A DNA stretch of 64,000 nucleotides, taken from NCBI GenBank assembly GCA_032718475.1, contig JAUCBJ010007685.1, positions 1 to 64,000 of the forward strand, read 5' to 3'. This stretch comes from Nemertoderma westbladi (Eukaryota > Xenacoelomorpha > Nemertodermatida > Nemertodermatidae). This document shows, piece after piece, positions 20,083-31,500 of the stretch; the stretch's first letter is position 1, and each line of letters starts with the position of its first letter. The notes under the pieces are model-generated. The model had not been told where the DNA came from, ran no database searches, and saw only the letters and a program-made list of their open reading frames with translations. Made by a program: the position numbers and the translations under genes.

Positions 20083-21143
20083 ACTACTACTACTACTACT
20101 AGGATCGGCATGCTGCATTGCAGCTGCATTTTTAAGAATGCTGTGCCGGCTTGTCAACAAAATTGCACCGCCACAACTCCCTATCACCCATGACATTTGC
20201 TAGATCATCCGCATCTTTAAGGCCAGTGTCCTTTAAGATGCGTCTCAAGAAAGTCATGGGCTGTCCACCATGCTTATTCACTCCATGAGGCTGCCAAAGT
20301 ACAAGATTATGCACTGGCTGGTCCTCACGGCGAAAGCAATGTCCTGCAAAGCGGAGGCGATTTTGTTCTAGTGTCAAGCTTGGGGGAACCAATGAGACAC
20401 CTCCAATGTTATATAGTGTCTGGTTGGAGATGTGTGCATTGTGCTTGACACAATGAACCCGGCGTAGCATTCTTGTGAATGTGCCATCCAGAGATTTGGT
20501 GTCCTCAGCAGTTAGAGCCCAGCATGGACTCCCGTAGAGGAGTACTGGAACTACTGCTGCTCTAAATAATCGGACCTTAAGTTTCCGATTAATTCTCGGT
20601 GACTTCCAAATCCTGGAAAGCCTATTCAAGGCTGCCCATGCCTTTCCCTTACGTATTCGAAGGTCCTCACCTGACTTCCGGATCCATGATCCCAGGTAAC
20701 AGAAGTCGTCCACATGCTCAAGCATACCATCCTTTGAGCTTATGCTCATCCGATCAGAGACTTGCTGATGACTTTCAAAGTTAACGGTCAGAATTTTGGT
20801 CTTTCTGGAGTTAATAAAAAGACCAACACTAGAAGCAGCATGTTCTAATGAGCTGAGGAGCCGTTGGGCTCCATCTAATGATTCTGAGAGTACTCCTAAG
20901 TCATCAGCAAAGTCTAGATCAGTTAGGTACTTGGCAGGATTTCCTCGACTTCTGGAGCCAGTAGGTGGAGTTATCATCACCCCATCATCATTATGATGAT
21001 CTAAGGACATGCGTAGAACATAGTCAACCACAATAATGAACAAGAATGGTGCAAGTGTGTCTCCTTGGAGGACGCCCCATAACACTTCAAATGGTTCTGT
21101 GTCACCGTCAACAGTAGACACAAATGTTGTCGAACCATCGTAT
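20083..21143 (-). mobile_element. 5'-truncated LINE (family 'L') inside the satellite
   Basis: About 1.06 kb on the minus strand with a TAC tail on the left (20083-20100). It codes for the reverse transcriptase from just after motif A to the C-terminus (about 329 codons open from 21121 down to 20132), including motif B region LQGDTLAPFLF, DFADD and LRFAGHCFRRE. It is truncated before motif A and so inactive, but the remaining frame is intact, so the insertion is fairly young. No clear TSD could be delimited because the target is itself repetitive. Confidence 0.92.
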
Positions 21144-21149
21144 TATCGT

Positions 21150-21367
21150 TATATATTGTATTATTATGGAACTACATGGCACTGCAAAACTATATTGTAT
21201 TATTATGGAACTACATGGCACTGCAAAACTATATTGTATTATTATGGTACTACATGGCACTGCAGAACTATATTGTATTATTATGGAACTGCATGGCACT
21301 GCAAAACTATATTATAATATTATGGAACTACATGGCACTACAAAACTATATTGTATTATGATGAAAC
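21150..21367. repeat. 39-bp satellite array, right block
   Basis: About five units, cut at GAAAC (21363-21367) by the BEL element; that GAAAC is the left copy of the BEL target-site duplication. Confidence 0.92.
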
Positions 21368-23721
21368 TGTAAGGGTCCAGTAGTATACCGCTTACCAGAT
21401 CCTAGTAACGATGTATCTTACTATGAGACTCTAGTAATGTATACGGGCTTGTACAGTATCTGACAACAAATCCCAGTCCAGGATATCTAAACAAACAGAT
21501 ATAGTACACAAACGACTACTGGCGAGGAACAGAGCCTTGTATCTATTCTATGTACGTGAGCGGGTCGAATGCCTACGTACTAGACAGAAGGATACCTGTC
21601 CTCTAACCGGTGAGGCAGATGTACAGTTACAGTAACAGACCAAACTCACGGGAAAACAATCCCCGCGCAGCGAATCCTAACTATCACTGACAGTCCTAAA
21701 TACAGTAACTTGCCGCGGTGTGATTTATATGGTTTATATACGAGCTAGTGGGTTAACAGACCTAGCGTAACAACACTGACAGTCCTAAATACAGTAACTT
21801 GCCGCGGTGTGATTTATATGGTTTATATACGAGCTAGTGGGTTAACAGACCTAGCGTAACAACACTGACAGTCCTAAATCAGTCGAAAAGGGGTCGTGCC
21901 TAAATGTAACAATAACTGATCCCCCTGTACGAAATCAGTCTAAAAGGTCAGGCCTTAATGTAACAATACCGTTGTCCAGACAAACAACAGTTTAATAACG
22001 AAAATGAAATACTCCTTATCTTGCCGCAACTAAATCAGATCCTAATTGTACAAATACAGATAATTTCCACCTAAAGTAATGTATAGTACGCTATAGCTAG
22101 TAGAACTTTAAGGGCAATATGTTTTAGGGCGTGTGTGTGTGGGTGTGTTACAAATAAAACAATTTCGTGTAATTCCTTTTACTAGGTTTTAGTGATTTTC
22201 TGACTAAATGATACCGTGCGCTAGCTACTAAAATAAACTAGTCGCGTTTGTAGAACTTTATACTCACGAATGACGTCAAAGCTCTCTCCTTCCTATCCAC
22301 AACCCAATGGGCAACCACAGTGTTAGTAACTACACCCGTGATCGGCACTAATACCAGATTCTGGTTGTAAGATAAGAATAGGGGTTAATCGCTACCGTAC
22401 GTTAGCTGATCTGGTATACTAATTTAATTCTAGAACTTTGTTGCTGCGGTAGTTAGCAGCAATACCTATCAGTACGTGGCAAGGCGCGGTAGGATATTAA
22501 TAAACCTCCCTAGGCCAAGCAGTGTGCCGGTAGCAGAAATGCTCCTTGCCTGATCAAATAGCTAACTCCAGACAGGGGGGGGGGGGGGTACTAATGTACG
22601 TTCTACAAAGCGAGCCGGTACCAAACAGTCAGTGCTACGAATCACTAAATTATGGAACATATGCTGTCCGTACCTAATATGTACTCGCGTACTGACGAAT
22701 GGCAATAGTTCGCACCTGTAGGAAGTACAGGTTAACCCAGGGATTCGTAGGACTTGACAAAGGGGGGGTGTCTGGATATAATTATTTGATCCTAAATTTG
22801 CGGCGTCCAGTACGGTGTCACGCTTACCCTGATCTATAGGTCTTACGGCGGGCAAGGGCGTCGAACAAAGTCTTACCTTCTCACAAAGCGGGCGCTGCAT
22901 AGCAAGTGGAGTATTTCGAAGGGGCAAAGGGGGTGCGCGGTCGATCCAATGTGGGCGCTAGCGTGTTGTGGACATCCCTTCCCTGCGTTGCTTACGGCCT
23001 AACGATCTAGGCTGCCATCTCCCTGGTGTTCGGCTGTCCCGAAGTCGGACCAAAAGAAAACATGTCAGGAAATTGCAGTATATTTACAGTTTTACAAAGA
23101 ATTATCAAACGAAGTTTCAACAAGAAACCGAATAAACTAATTTTAAAATAATATCAGGGTGGTTTACAAAGGAAGTGAAGGTGTTATAAGCGTGATAACC
23201 GAAGGCAAACCGGCCTTTTATACTAGAAATTGCACATGGAAACTAAACAGAATTTTCCACAGCTTCACCATTGAGCAATGAAGTGCTTCGTGCTCTATGA
23301 TTGGCCCAGCTCATCGTTCAACGCAGTCCGGCCCTTACACTAAATCTGGGACATGGAATCCTAACAGAATTTTCCACTGCCTCACATTTGAGCAATAAGA
23401 TAATTTATGCCCTATGATTGGCCTGGCTCATTATTCGCTACGCTGTACGCTTCTCATTGGCCTACCAATTAGCACCACACGAAAATAAATGGCCCCAAAA
23501 TACAAATTTCCCGACTGGGATTCGAACTCGTAACCTACGTAATGTAACCAACGCCTTAACCATCTGACCACTACGCCACGAGAGTACCTAAGGGTTTTAT
23601 GTGTACAAATATGAATAGGCATATTACATTACTGTAACTTAATCAAAATACGTCGGATTTTCAAAAGTTTTTACGTTAAAGTTAAACTACAAATGCTACC
23701 TTATAGTGAAATAATTCATCA
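21368..23721 (-). repeat. 3' LTR of the BEL element
   Basis: 2354 bp. Relative to the 5' LTR it has one extra copy of an about 89-bp tandem unit (units start at 21684 and 21774), a longer GT run near 22130, and about six substitutions. It contains a long G tract near 22566-22579, a tRNA-like segment, and two diverged copies of an about 110-bp unit (about 23210-23440), each with a CCAAT box on the minus strand (CCAATCATAG). Confidence 0.92.
23510..23588 (-). promoter_or_regulatory. tRNA-like (SINE-type) segment with A and B boxes in the LTR
   Basis: On the minus strand an A-box-like TGGCGTAGTGG (plus 23568-23578) and a B-box-like GAGTTCGAATCCC (plus 23517-23529) are about 50 bp apart, with tRNA-like sequence between. 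Both LTRs contain it. It may be a captured tRNA-derived SINE head able to recruit RNA polymerase III. I do not call it a functional tRNA, because I could not form a convincing full cloverleaf. Confidence 0.6.
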
Positions 23722-24235
23722 CCGCTCCATGAAAACAGTAAGTAAGACTGTTTTCACCAATCAAAATATAAAATATCTACAAACTATTTCTAAATTTACT
23801 GGTAGGGCCTAAAATATAAAATATAATCACTATCTAATTATTGCATACTTAATATTGCAGATACGGCGTAAATACAATCGATCGTACATACAAATACAAA
23901 TTTACGAATTAACTTTAGTGCCTAAAATACAAAAAAAGGCTTTCGGTTATCAAGGTAAGCAAATTAAACAAATCAGAACAAATAAATCAAACAAATCAGA
24001 ACAAATAAATCAAACAAATAAATCAAACAAATCAAACAAATAAATCAAACTCTTTCGATAAATCTTTATATATTGTAAATATACATAATAAACCTTCACC
24101 AAATTAAATCTGGCCAAATATAATATAAACATAATGCGCTAATAACTTTCAAATAAGTCTTAAAGAGTCCTCCTGACGATCTTAAAAGTTCGTCCTGCTG
24201 GTCTGGATATCTTCTCCTGAGCATCAATTGCTAAC

Positions 24236-24255
24236 GGTAGGCTCGCAAGCCTTCC
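24236..24255. repeat. 20-bp palindromic sequence, copy 1
   Basis: GGTAGGCTCGCAAGCCTTCC; an imperfect hairpin (AGGCT stem with AGCCT, CGCA loop, extended by partial pairing). Confidence 0.92.
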
Positions 24256-25146
24256 TTTCCATCTCGCTCCTCCAAATCCAACATTCATACATAATATCCG
24301 AATATAAATATCCAAATATACTGTCCAAATATAATATCTGAATATAAATCGAAATCGAATCTTTCCTAATCCTTGGTCGAACGGGCTCGTCCACGTCCTC
24401 TATTGCGATTGGGTGGTGGTCGAGGTCGAACTGGGCTCGGACTTCGGCGTCGAGTTGTCGGTGGTTCCAGAACGCTAGGAAAGGGGACGACGGGAGATGA
24501 AACGACCGCCTTCTTGGTAACGCAGACTTTGGTGGTTTGGGCAACGCGCTAATATCAGCTCGGGGTTCTCGCAAACGTCGCTGGCGTCGCATAACGCATC
24601 GTAGGGGTACAACGCTTTGAACTCCGCGCGTAACTCCTCCGCTGTTTTGTTATAAGCGTCCAATCGCTGTCGCGTGACGTTTGGATCCGCCTTGGATTTA
24701 GCAAGCTTGGCTGTACTCCTAGCCATACTCTCCACTCCAAACAGGTTAAAGTTTTGGCCCCATATCGGTTGAACGGCGCCTGGTGCTCCTATTCCTGCGT
24801 GGATCTTTGATAATAGTGTTTCTACTAGAGGAAGCACAAACAGAGGTTAGATGTGAGGTGACTTAGAGTTTGTCGGCTTTTGGCTCAACTCTGCTCTAAA
24901 CCCCAACCCATTTTGCCTAATGACTTCGGGTTCGCGTGATTTCGCACTGGCCCCTAATCCAAAAAATTGTGCCGATAAAAAACGAATTCCGAGTAATCTA
25001 GCCGCGAGTCTAAAATACTCACCTTTTAATTTCCCAAACTACGTTTCCCAAGAAAAATAATGCAGTCGAGAATTAATTGGTCTAAATAATAGTAGACACG
25101 ACTACGTAGAACAAGGCCGATTTTCTTTTCCAAAAAAAAATTTATC

Positions 25147-25166
25147 GGTAGGCTCGCAAGCCTTCC
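25147..25166. repeat. 20-bp palindromic sequence, copy 2
   Basis: Identical to copy 1; non-coding or unrecognised context downstream of integrase. Confidence 0.92.
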
Positions 25167-25519
25167 ATCCGCTCTTGTCCTCCCCAATTTTAATTTTTTA
25201 TCTAGCTGTATTCTAGAATTTGCTTTCACTGGAGAATCGTTTTTCTTAAATTTAAGTCCAAATAAATGGATTTGTCTAATAATTTTTGAAAAATGTCTCA
25301 CTTGTGGGTTCCAAGTGGAATTCCATTCCTACTGTACACACAATCCCGCTCCTATGTGATACATAAGGGTACTACCCTCCATGTTCACGTATAAAGACAA
25401 TGGAATTCCACCGCTGTCTCTATCTACAGTGAAGAGGATTTCAAATGCACGTACAGTAATACAAATACAAATAACTAAAATACAGTAGGTCTATGTGGCG
25501 GCCAACAAAGGTCCCACAT

Positions 25520-27323
25520 CTATTTACTAATATTGGGTGGAGATTTGTAGTCTCCCGTCTCGTTTCTAGTCTCCTCAAGGAGTACGAGACGTTGTACAGG
25601 TCTGTCTACGGTACGTCCGTCGATAGTCCGTACAGTAACTGTTCTCACTACACCAGATGTAGGGTGCGTGGTCAAAATGACTCCAGTCAGCCAAAACCGT
25701 CTTTTCAGATTAGCTTCGGCCAATAAAACATGGTCACCACGTTTTAAACACCGGGCATTCAGATACCAGGAAGTTCTGGTTGAAATAGAGGGCAAATAAT
25801 ATTTCTGCCATATTTCCCAGAATTTATTTGCAAGTAATTGAGTGATTTTCCAAGCCTTGTTGCCGTATCCGTCACTATCAACGGGTACCGAAATGGGCAA
25901 CAATGTCGTCGGCGCCTGCATAAGCAGGTGCGCTGGTGTCAAGGCAAACTGTACGTCGTTATTGTCTGGGATCAAAGCGATCGGTCTGGTATTTAAGATT
26001 GCTTCGATTTCTATTAGTAACGTCGTCAGTTGGTCGTCTGTCAAGATGTGTTGCGTCGGTACGACTTTAGCCATAGCTGTCTTTATTGAGCCAATCAGCC
26101 TTTCCCAAACGCCGCCTCTCCACGGACTGTCTGGAGTATTGAAAAACCAAACAATACGGTGAGGACGTAGTTCCTCGGAAATCTGGTTTTGGTCCAATTT
26201 TCTCAAAGCTCTGGTTATCTCGTTCCGTGCACCCACAAAGTTTGTCCCTTGGTCGCAGTATATGGATTTGACCAATCCACGTCTAGCGATAAATCGCCGT
26301 AAGGCTAGGATAAAGGCATTGGTGGACAAGTCTGTCACTCGCTCTATATGGACAGCTCTGCTGGCCATGCAAGTGAAGATCAATCCCCAACGTTTTACCT
26401 GTACCCTTCCGCGTTTCGCGATTATGGGTCCAAAACAGTCTATCCCTGTCTCAGTGAAAGGGGGTCTAAACGCCTGTAATCTTGCTAGTGGTAGTTCACT
26501 CATTTCTTGGTGTCCTATCCTCGCGTGCACCTTCTTACAAATAATACAGTTCCGTGTTACCGAACTCAGTGCCTTACTAGGTCTAATCAGTACAAACCTC
26601 GAGCGTAAGTGTGATAGACAGTGGTGTCTACCTACGTGTTTGAGTTGTACATGTGCGTCCAGTATCATAGCGCGTTGTAACTCATGGTGTTGCGGTATGA
26701 TGATAGGATACCTAAAGTCAAGTGCAAAGTCGATGTTTTGGAGTCTGGACTTGTGACAAAGTAAGCCCCGGTAAATAATCGGATTCCAACTCAAAATCGG
26801 TGAAGACTTAATCTGTTTACCTTGTTTGATCGCTGTGAACTCTCGTGCGAAATATCGCAATTGATAATGTCGAATGATATCAACTTCACAGTGGTCAATT
26901 TCCTTTAAGGTAAGTCTTCTAGGAAAGTCGCGTTTGCCTCTGGCATATTGTCTCAATCGTTTGAGCCATGCTAACTTGCGGCACGCGTCAGTCCATGATC
27001 TAGTTAGGTTCACTATCCTGTCAACGTAAGTGTTAGTGACGTCATCGGGTAAGGTGTAGTCGTAGTGTGGATACTTGTTTGGACTTGGTAGGCCCACGGG
27101 CCTTCCGGTAGGTTTGTCTGAGTCCCCAAGTACGTCAATCTCTACGGTCTTACCTTTACCGTCCGCACCTAATATGTCGACTGGCAGTAATGGTTTCAAC
27201 TCTACAGTGTCAGTGTATTCCTGTGAGCCTGTAAGCTTCCTAACCTTAGTCACCACTTTACCTGTAGGTAAGTCAAGTACCTTCTTCGAGCGGAGTGTAA
27301 TCCCTGTGGCCACACCTCTGTCG
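25520..27323 (-). pseudogene. C-terminal BEL/Pao Pol fragment: integrase
   Basis: About 600 open codons; no true start, because the frame enters from the LINE junction at about 27324. It includes the BEL-type linker (RRLTLKEIDHCEVDIIRHYQ), an HHCC zinc site (HVGRHH ... CIICKK), an integrase core with GIDCFGPI, CDQGTNF and WRGGVWERLIG carrying the D, D, E residues (roughly codons 298, 361 and 408), and a C-terminal domain of the DUF5641 type (KRGDHVLLAEANLKRRFWL ... GVVRTVTVRT). These identify BEL/Pao rather than Gypsy. The integrase is complete, but RNase H and RT are missing upstream. It stops at 25520, about 1.8 kb before the 3' LTR. Confidence 0.92.
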
Positions 27324-28547
27324 TATTTTGGCACTTAGAAGGATAATTGAAGAGTTATCAAAAAAGAAAGACAGGCATCTGGCTGTTATCTTTGTTGACT
27401 TCTTCAAGGCCTTTGATTCAGTCTCTCGCTCACGTATGTTCAGCATACTTTCATTATATGGGATTCCTGATGAAATTATTGCAGCAATCAGATCAGTATA
27501 CGATGGTTCAACAACATTTGTGTCTACTGTTGACGGTGACACAGAACCATTTGAAGTGTTATGGGGCGTCCTCCAAGGAGACACACTTGCACCATTCTTG
27601 TTCATTATTGTGGTTGACTATGTTCTACGCATGTCCTTAGATCATCATAATGATGATGGGGTGATGATAACTCCACCTACTGGCTCCAGAAGTCGAGGAA
27701 ATCCTGCCAAGTACCTAACTGATCTAGACTTTGCTGATGACTTAGGAGTACTCTCAGAATCATTAGAGGGAGCCCAGCGGCTCCTCAGCTCATTAGAACA
27801 TGCTGCTTCTAGTGTTGGTCTTTTTATTAACTCCAGAAAGACCAAAATTCTGACAGTTAACTTTGAAAGTCCTCAGCAAGTCTCTGATCGGATGAGCATA
27901 AGCTCAAAGGATGGTATGCTTGAGCATGTGGACGACTTCTGTTACCTGGGATCATGGATCCGGAAGTCAGGTGAGGACCTTCGAATACGTAAGGGAAAGG
28001 CATGGGCAGCCTTGAATAGGCTTTCCAGGATTTGGAAGTCACCTAGAATTAATCGGAAACTTAAGGTCCGATTATTTAGAGCAGCAGTAGTTCCAGTACT
28101 CCTCTATGGGAGTCCATGCTGGGCTCTAACTGCTGAGGACACCAAATCTCTGGATGGCACATTCACAAGAATGCTACGCCGGGTACATTGTGTCAAGTAC
28201 AATGCACACATCTCCAACCAGACACTATATAACATTGGAGGTGTCTCATTGGTTCCCCCAAGCTTGACACTAGAACAAAATCGGCTCCGCTTTGCAGGAC
28301 ATTGCTTTCGCCGTGAGGACCAGCCAGTGCATAATCTTGTACTATGGCAGCCTCATGGAGTGAATAAGCATGGTGGACAACCCATGACTTTCTTGAGACG
28401 CATCTTAAAGGACACTGGCCTTGAAGATGCGGATGATCTAGCAAATGTCATGGGTGATAGGGAGTTGTGGCGGTGCGATTTTGTCGATAAGCCGGCACAG
28501 CATTCTTAAAAATGCAGCTGCAATGCAGCATGCCGATCCTAGTAGTA
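27324..28547 (+). mobile_element. LINE fragment (family 'L') occupying the RT position of the BEL element
   Basis: 5'-truncated plus-strand copy, opposite to BEL. It starts just before motif A and ends with the family 3' end and a TAG tail (28535-28547). Reverse-transcriptase coding is open across 27328-28509 (393 codons) with FVDFFKAFDS, LQGDTLAPFLF, DFADD and the C-terminal region. No target-site duplication is visible: the BEL sequences on either side are not adjacent in a normal BEL pol, so a large deletion accompanied the insertion or followed it. Short shared bases (ATTTTGGC-like) at the left junction would suit a microhomology-mediated join. Confidence 0.92.
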
Positions 28548-31500
28548 GTAGTAATGGTCCTCGTCCACGTCTTCGTCCGATGCGGTGGCTAGTGTCAATG
28601 TGTCTGGTAGGCTCGCAAGCCTTCCGGTGTCACTAGTCGGCGTCGAATTGTCGTGCGGCGGTTTGACAACTTCTTGATCTATCGGTAGGCTCGCAAGCCT
28701 TCCAAGATCAACGACCGGTGTCGAAGCTTGGTGGGTGGGGTCAATGACCTTCGGATTTTTCGGTAGGCTCGCAAGCCTTCCAAAATCCTCGTTCATCGAG
28801 TCATCCACAGCAACAACCCTCAGGTCTTCAGTAGTCAATACAACCTGGTCTACTGCAAGTAGTTGTAAGTCAGAGGTCCGTATGGTCGTGTCCAGATCGG
28901 TTACGTCAGTATCGGTGGCGTCTGCGTTAGTGACGCAAGTCTGTCGTAGTGCCGTCCGTACAATTGGACCACAGGAGTGTGAAGGAGAATTATCTATCGT
29001 GTTAGTCAATAAACTACACGTACTCAAAACGTCGTCCTCCTGGTCACTTACCTCTAGTGAACGTATTGGTGCTCTAGTATACCAACCTATGGGAGTTCTA
29101 CATGCGTAGGGGTTGCCCGCTGTAATAACAGATGGGCGTGTCTCCCATACCTGATGTAAGTTAAACTGGTCTGTCCCAATTAACATCGCAATGGAACGAT
29201 AATTGACAGGACATTCCGGTATTCCAAGGTGTCGGAAATACTTACGATCTTCCGGTGATTGCTCTGGCACAGGGCCGAGCAAGTTACTAAAGTGCTTCGT
29301 AGCTGCAAAGGTCAAATTTCTTACCGGAAGTAATGAGCGCTCCTCCTTGCTGTGTTCCGCTTTGGAAAGAAGAGTGTCTAAAGTTAGTTTTACTCTCGTC
29401 ACAGGGATCGCTCTCTTACCATGCATGCTGCTTACAGTATACTGAGCAGTCTTACCTTGACTCAAGTCCGTAACTACGTCGGCTACTTGTTCGTCGACAT
29501 AGCTATGCGATGACGCAGAGTCTAAGATGGCGTATATACGCTTGCTCCCTCGGGTTCCGGTAATCTTTATAGGAATCACGCTAAACCCTTTCAATTGGTT
29601 CTGTGTGAGGAGCGTTATCGATGGCTGTTCCTCACCTGCATGCACGTAGAAAGTGTCGTCTTCCTCCTCGTCCTCGTCCGATGATCCTGACTGATCCATA
29701 CAGTCGGTATAAAAGGTACGGATCTCGCGCGGCGCACGCTCCTTATAAAGCGCGTCGCATCTAGCCGCTTTATCGGGATGCTCTCGTCGAAAGCGTCTGG
29801 TCGGAGTATGACTGGTTGTGTGAAGCAACGCGTCATGGTTACGTCCACACAAAGAACATGTATCGTCGCTCGGGCAATCCTTCCGGACGTGTCCTGGCTT
29901 CATACATCTCCAACAGGAATCTAGAGATCGGATTTGAAGTCTCCTCTCCTCGATTCCTAACTCTTTAAAAGCGCGACATCCACGTAGTTTATGTCCGCTA
30001 TGGTTTCTGCCGTTCCGCTCGCAGTATGAGCATCCCACAAAGTCCGCCGGCAACTGTTGTCGTGGCTGCGTGGTGCCGATAGGCGTCAGAACTTTAGAAG
30101 TCTCAGTAGGGGTGGCGTAAGTAACGGCTTTCGCGTTCGTCGGAAACGGTTTAGTCCGATTCGGCGCAGAAACAGTTATCCCTTCCGCCGCGATATGGTG
30201 ATCGGTATAGTTCGATCGAGTCTCGATCACGGCCTCCCGTGAAATAAGTTGATAGACATCGGTGAGTTTTAATAACCCTCCGGCCTCTTCGCGCTGGTAC
30301 TCGATGCGTCGCCATTCTCGTCGTAGTCGATGATGAAGTCGACCGATTATTCGAATGAGAACCGTCGGTGCGTTAGCGTACTCGAGTTGTCCAATGGACC
30401 GTAAAGTCCCTATAGCGTTCTTTATTTCGTCCGCGAGTCGTAAAAGGTCGATCGGTCTCGAAATGTTGCCTCCTCTGCAGAGGTCTTCAATAATGGATTT
30501 AGCCATGGCGACATTACCGCCGTAAATCGAATACAAACGGTCGTACGCCAATTCAAAGGCATCGGGAACACCTATAAAGGTTTCCGCTAATCGTTTCGGC
30601 TCACCAGACAGGACTTGGAGCAAGTAGTTAAACTTCTCCGTCGAGGTGAAAGCACACTTAGCGATCTGGGACTCTACGTAGTCTACCAGTGTGCGCCAGT
30701 GTTTCGCGTTGCCAGAGAACTTCGGCGGTTGCTGTGCCGGTAATCCGTGTCTAGCCGCAAATTTCGCAATCTCGCTAACTAAATCCAACTGTCCGCGTCC
30801 CTGTTCGGCGGCGTCGTCCAGTCGCTCCCTTCCGCGCGTTGTTCGTCGGTAGGAATTATTAACGGGATCTTCTTCTCGATGTGTCGGAGTCCGTCTAGTC
30901 TCCTGTTCTCTCCTCGGTGATCGATGTTGTCTAGGTTGTTCCAATTCCACGCTGGTTCGTGATCGATCCGACGGTTGCGCTTCGAGTCGCTCTTCTATCT
31001 GAGCTAGTCGGTCCGCTACAGGTCGCATTATTTCGGCGAGTCTGTTGGTGCTAATCGCTTCCGCTGGTTGCAACGTGGGTTTCTGTTGGGGTGTTTCTCG
31101 AGGTGGATTGTCGATGTAGGGGTTCGTCGATCTCTCCTCTCGTTTGCAATCTTCCGCCGCTCCAGTACGGAATATTTCCCGTTCCGTCGACTCCGAGTCG
31201 CTGGATGAATCGCTGTCGTCCGGATAAGGTGGCTGGCGGGTTCGTGTCCGACGTATTATTCTGGGTCTCGTCCGGCGTGGTCCGGAATCTACGGCTCTCC
31301 GTTGTTCGGTAGGCTCGCAAGCCTTCCACGAAGTCGTAGGTCTCGCTATACTTTGTCCGGTCCCGTGGGTACTACCCACATCCATCCTCCTTCGTAGTTC
31401 GGTAGGCTCGCAAGCCTTCCACGAAGTCGTAGGTTGCGTCGAACATTGTGTCAACGGTCGAGTGAAATAGTCGGGTTTCGTAGTCGGTCTGTAAATAACT

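Larger units (their letters stand above)
23722..25519 (-). other. 3' part of the BEL interior, no recognised product
   Basis: Lies between integrase and the 3' LTR, where some BEL elements carry an additional (env-like) ORF. Overlapping minus-strand open stretches exist (24224-24592, 24475-24837, 25026-25301), but they have no ATG or no recognisable motif, signal peptide or clear membrane segment. Two copies of the 20-bp palindromic sequence are here (24236-24255 and 25147-25166). A pyrimidine-rich acceptor-like stretch ending CTCTAG lies on the minus strand near 24825. A, C-rich tandem units based on AAATCAAACAAATC occupy about 23958-24045. Confidence 0.5.

Noticed and set aside
19727-20203. 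Long ORFs in several frames over the 39-bp satellite
   Set aside because: The unit length is a multiple of three, so any open unit gives an open array; the peptides are pure repeats and occur on both strands.
22562-22927. 121-codon minus ORF in the BEL LTR (also 35144-35521)
   Set aside because: Lies wholly in the LTR, runs through a G tract that differs between LTRs and has no recognisable motif.
23431-23622. 63-codon ORF over the tRNA-like segment
   Set aside because: Non-coding tRNA-like sequence; the frame is incidental.
27273-27605. Minus-strand ORF over the LINE in the BEL element
   Set aside because: Antisense to the LINE RT; the same antisense ORF recurs in every LINE copy.
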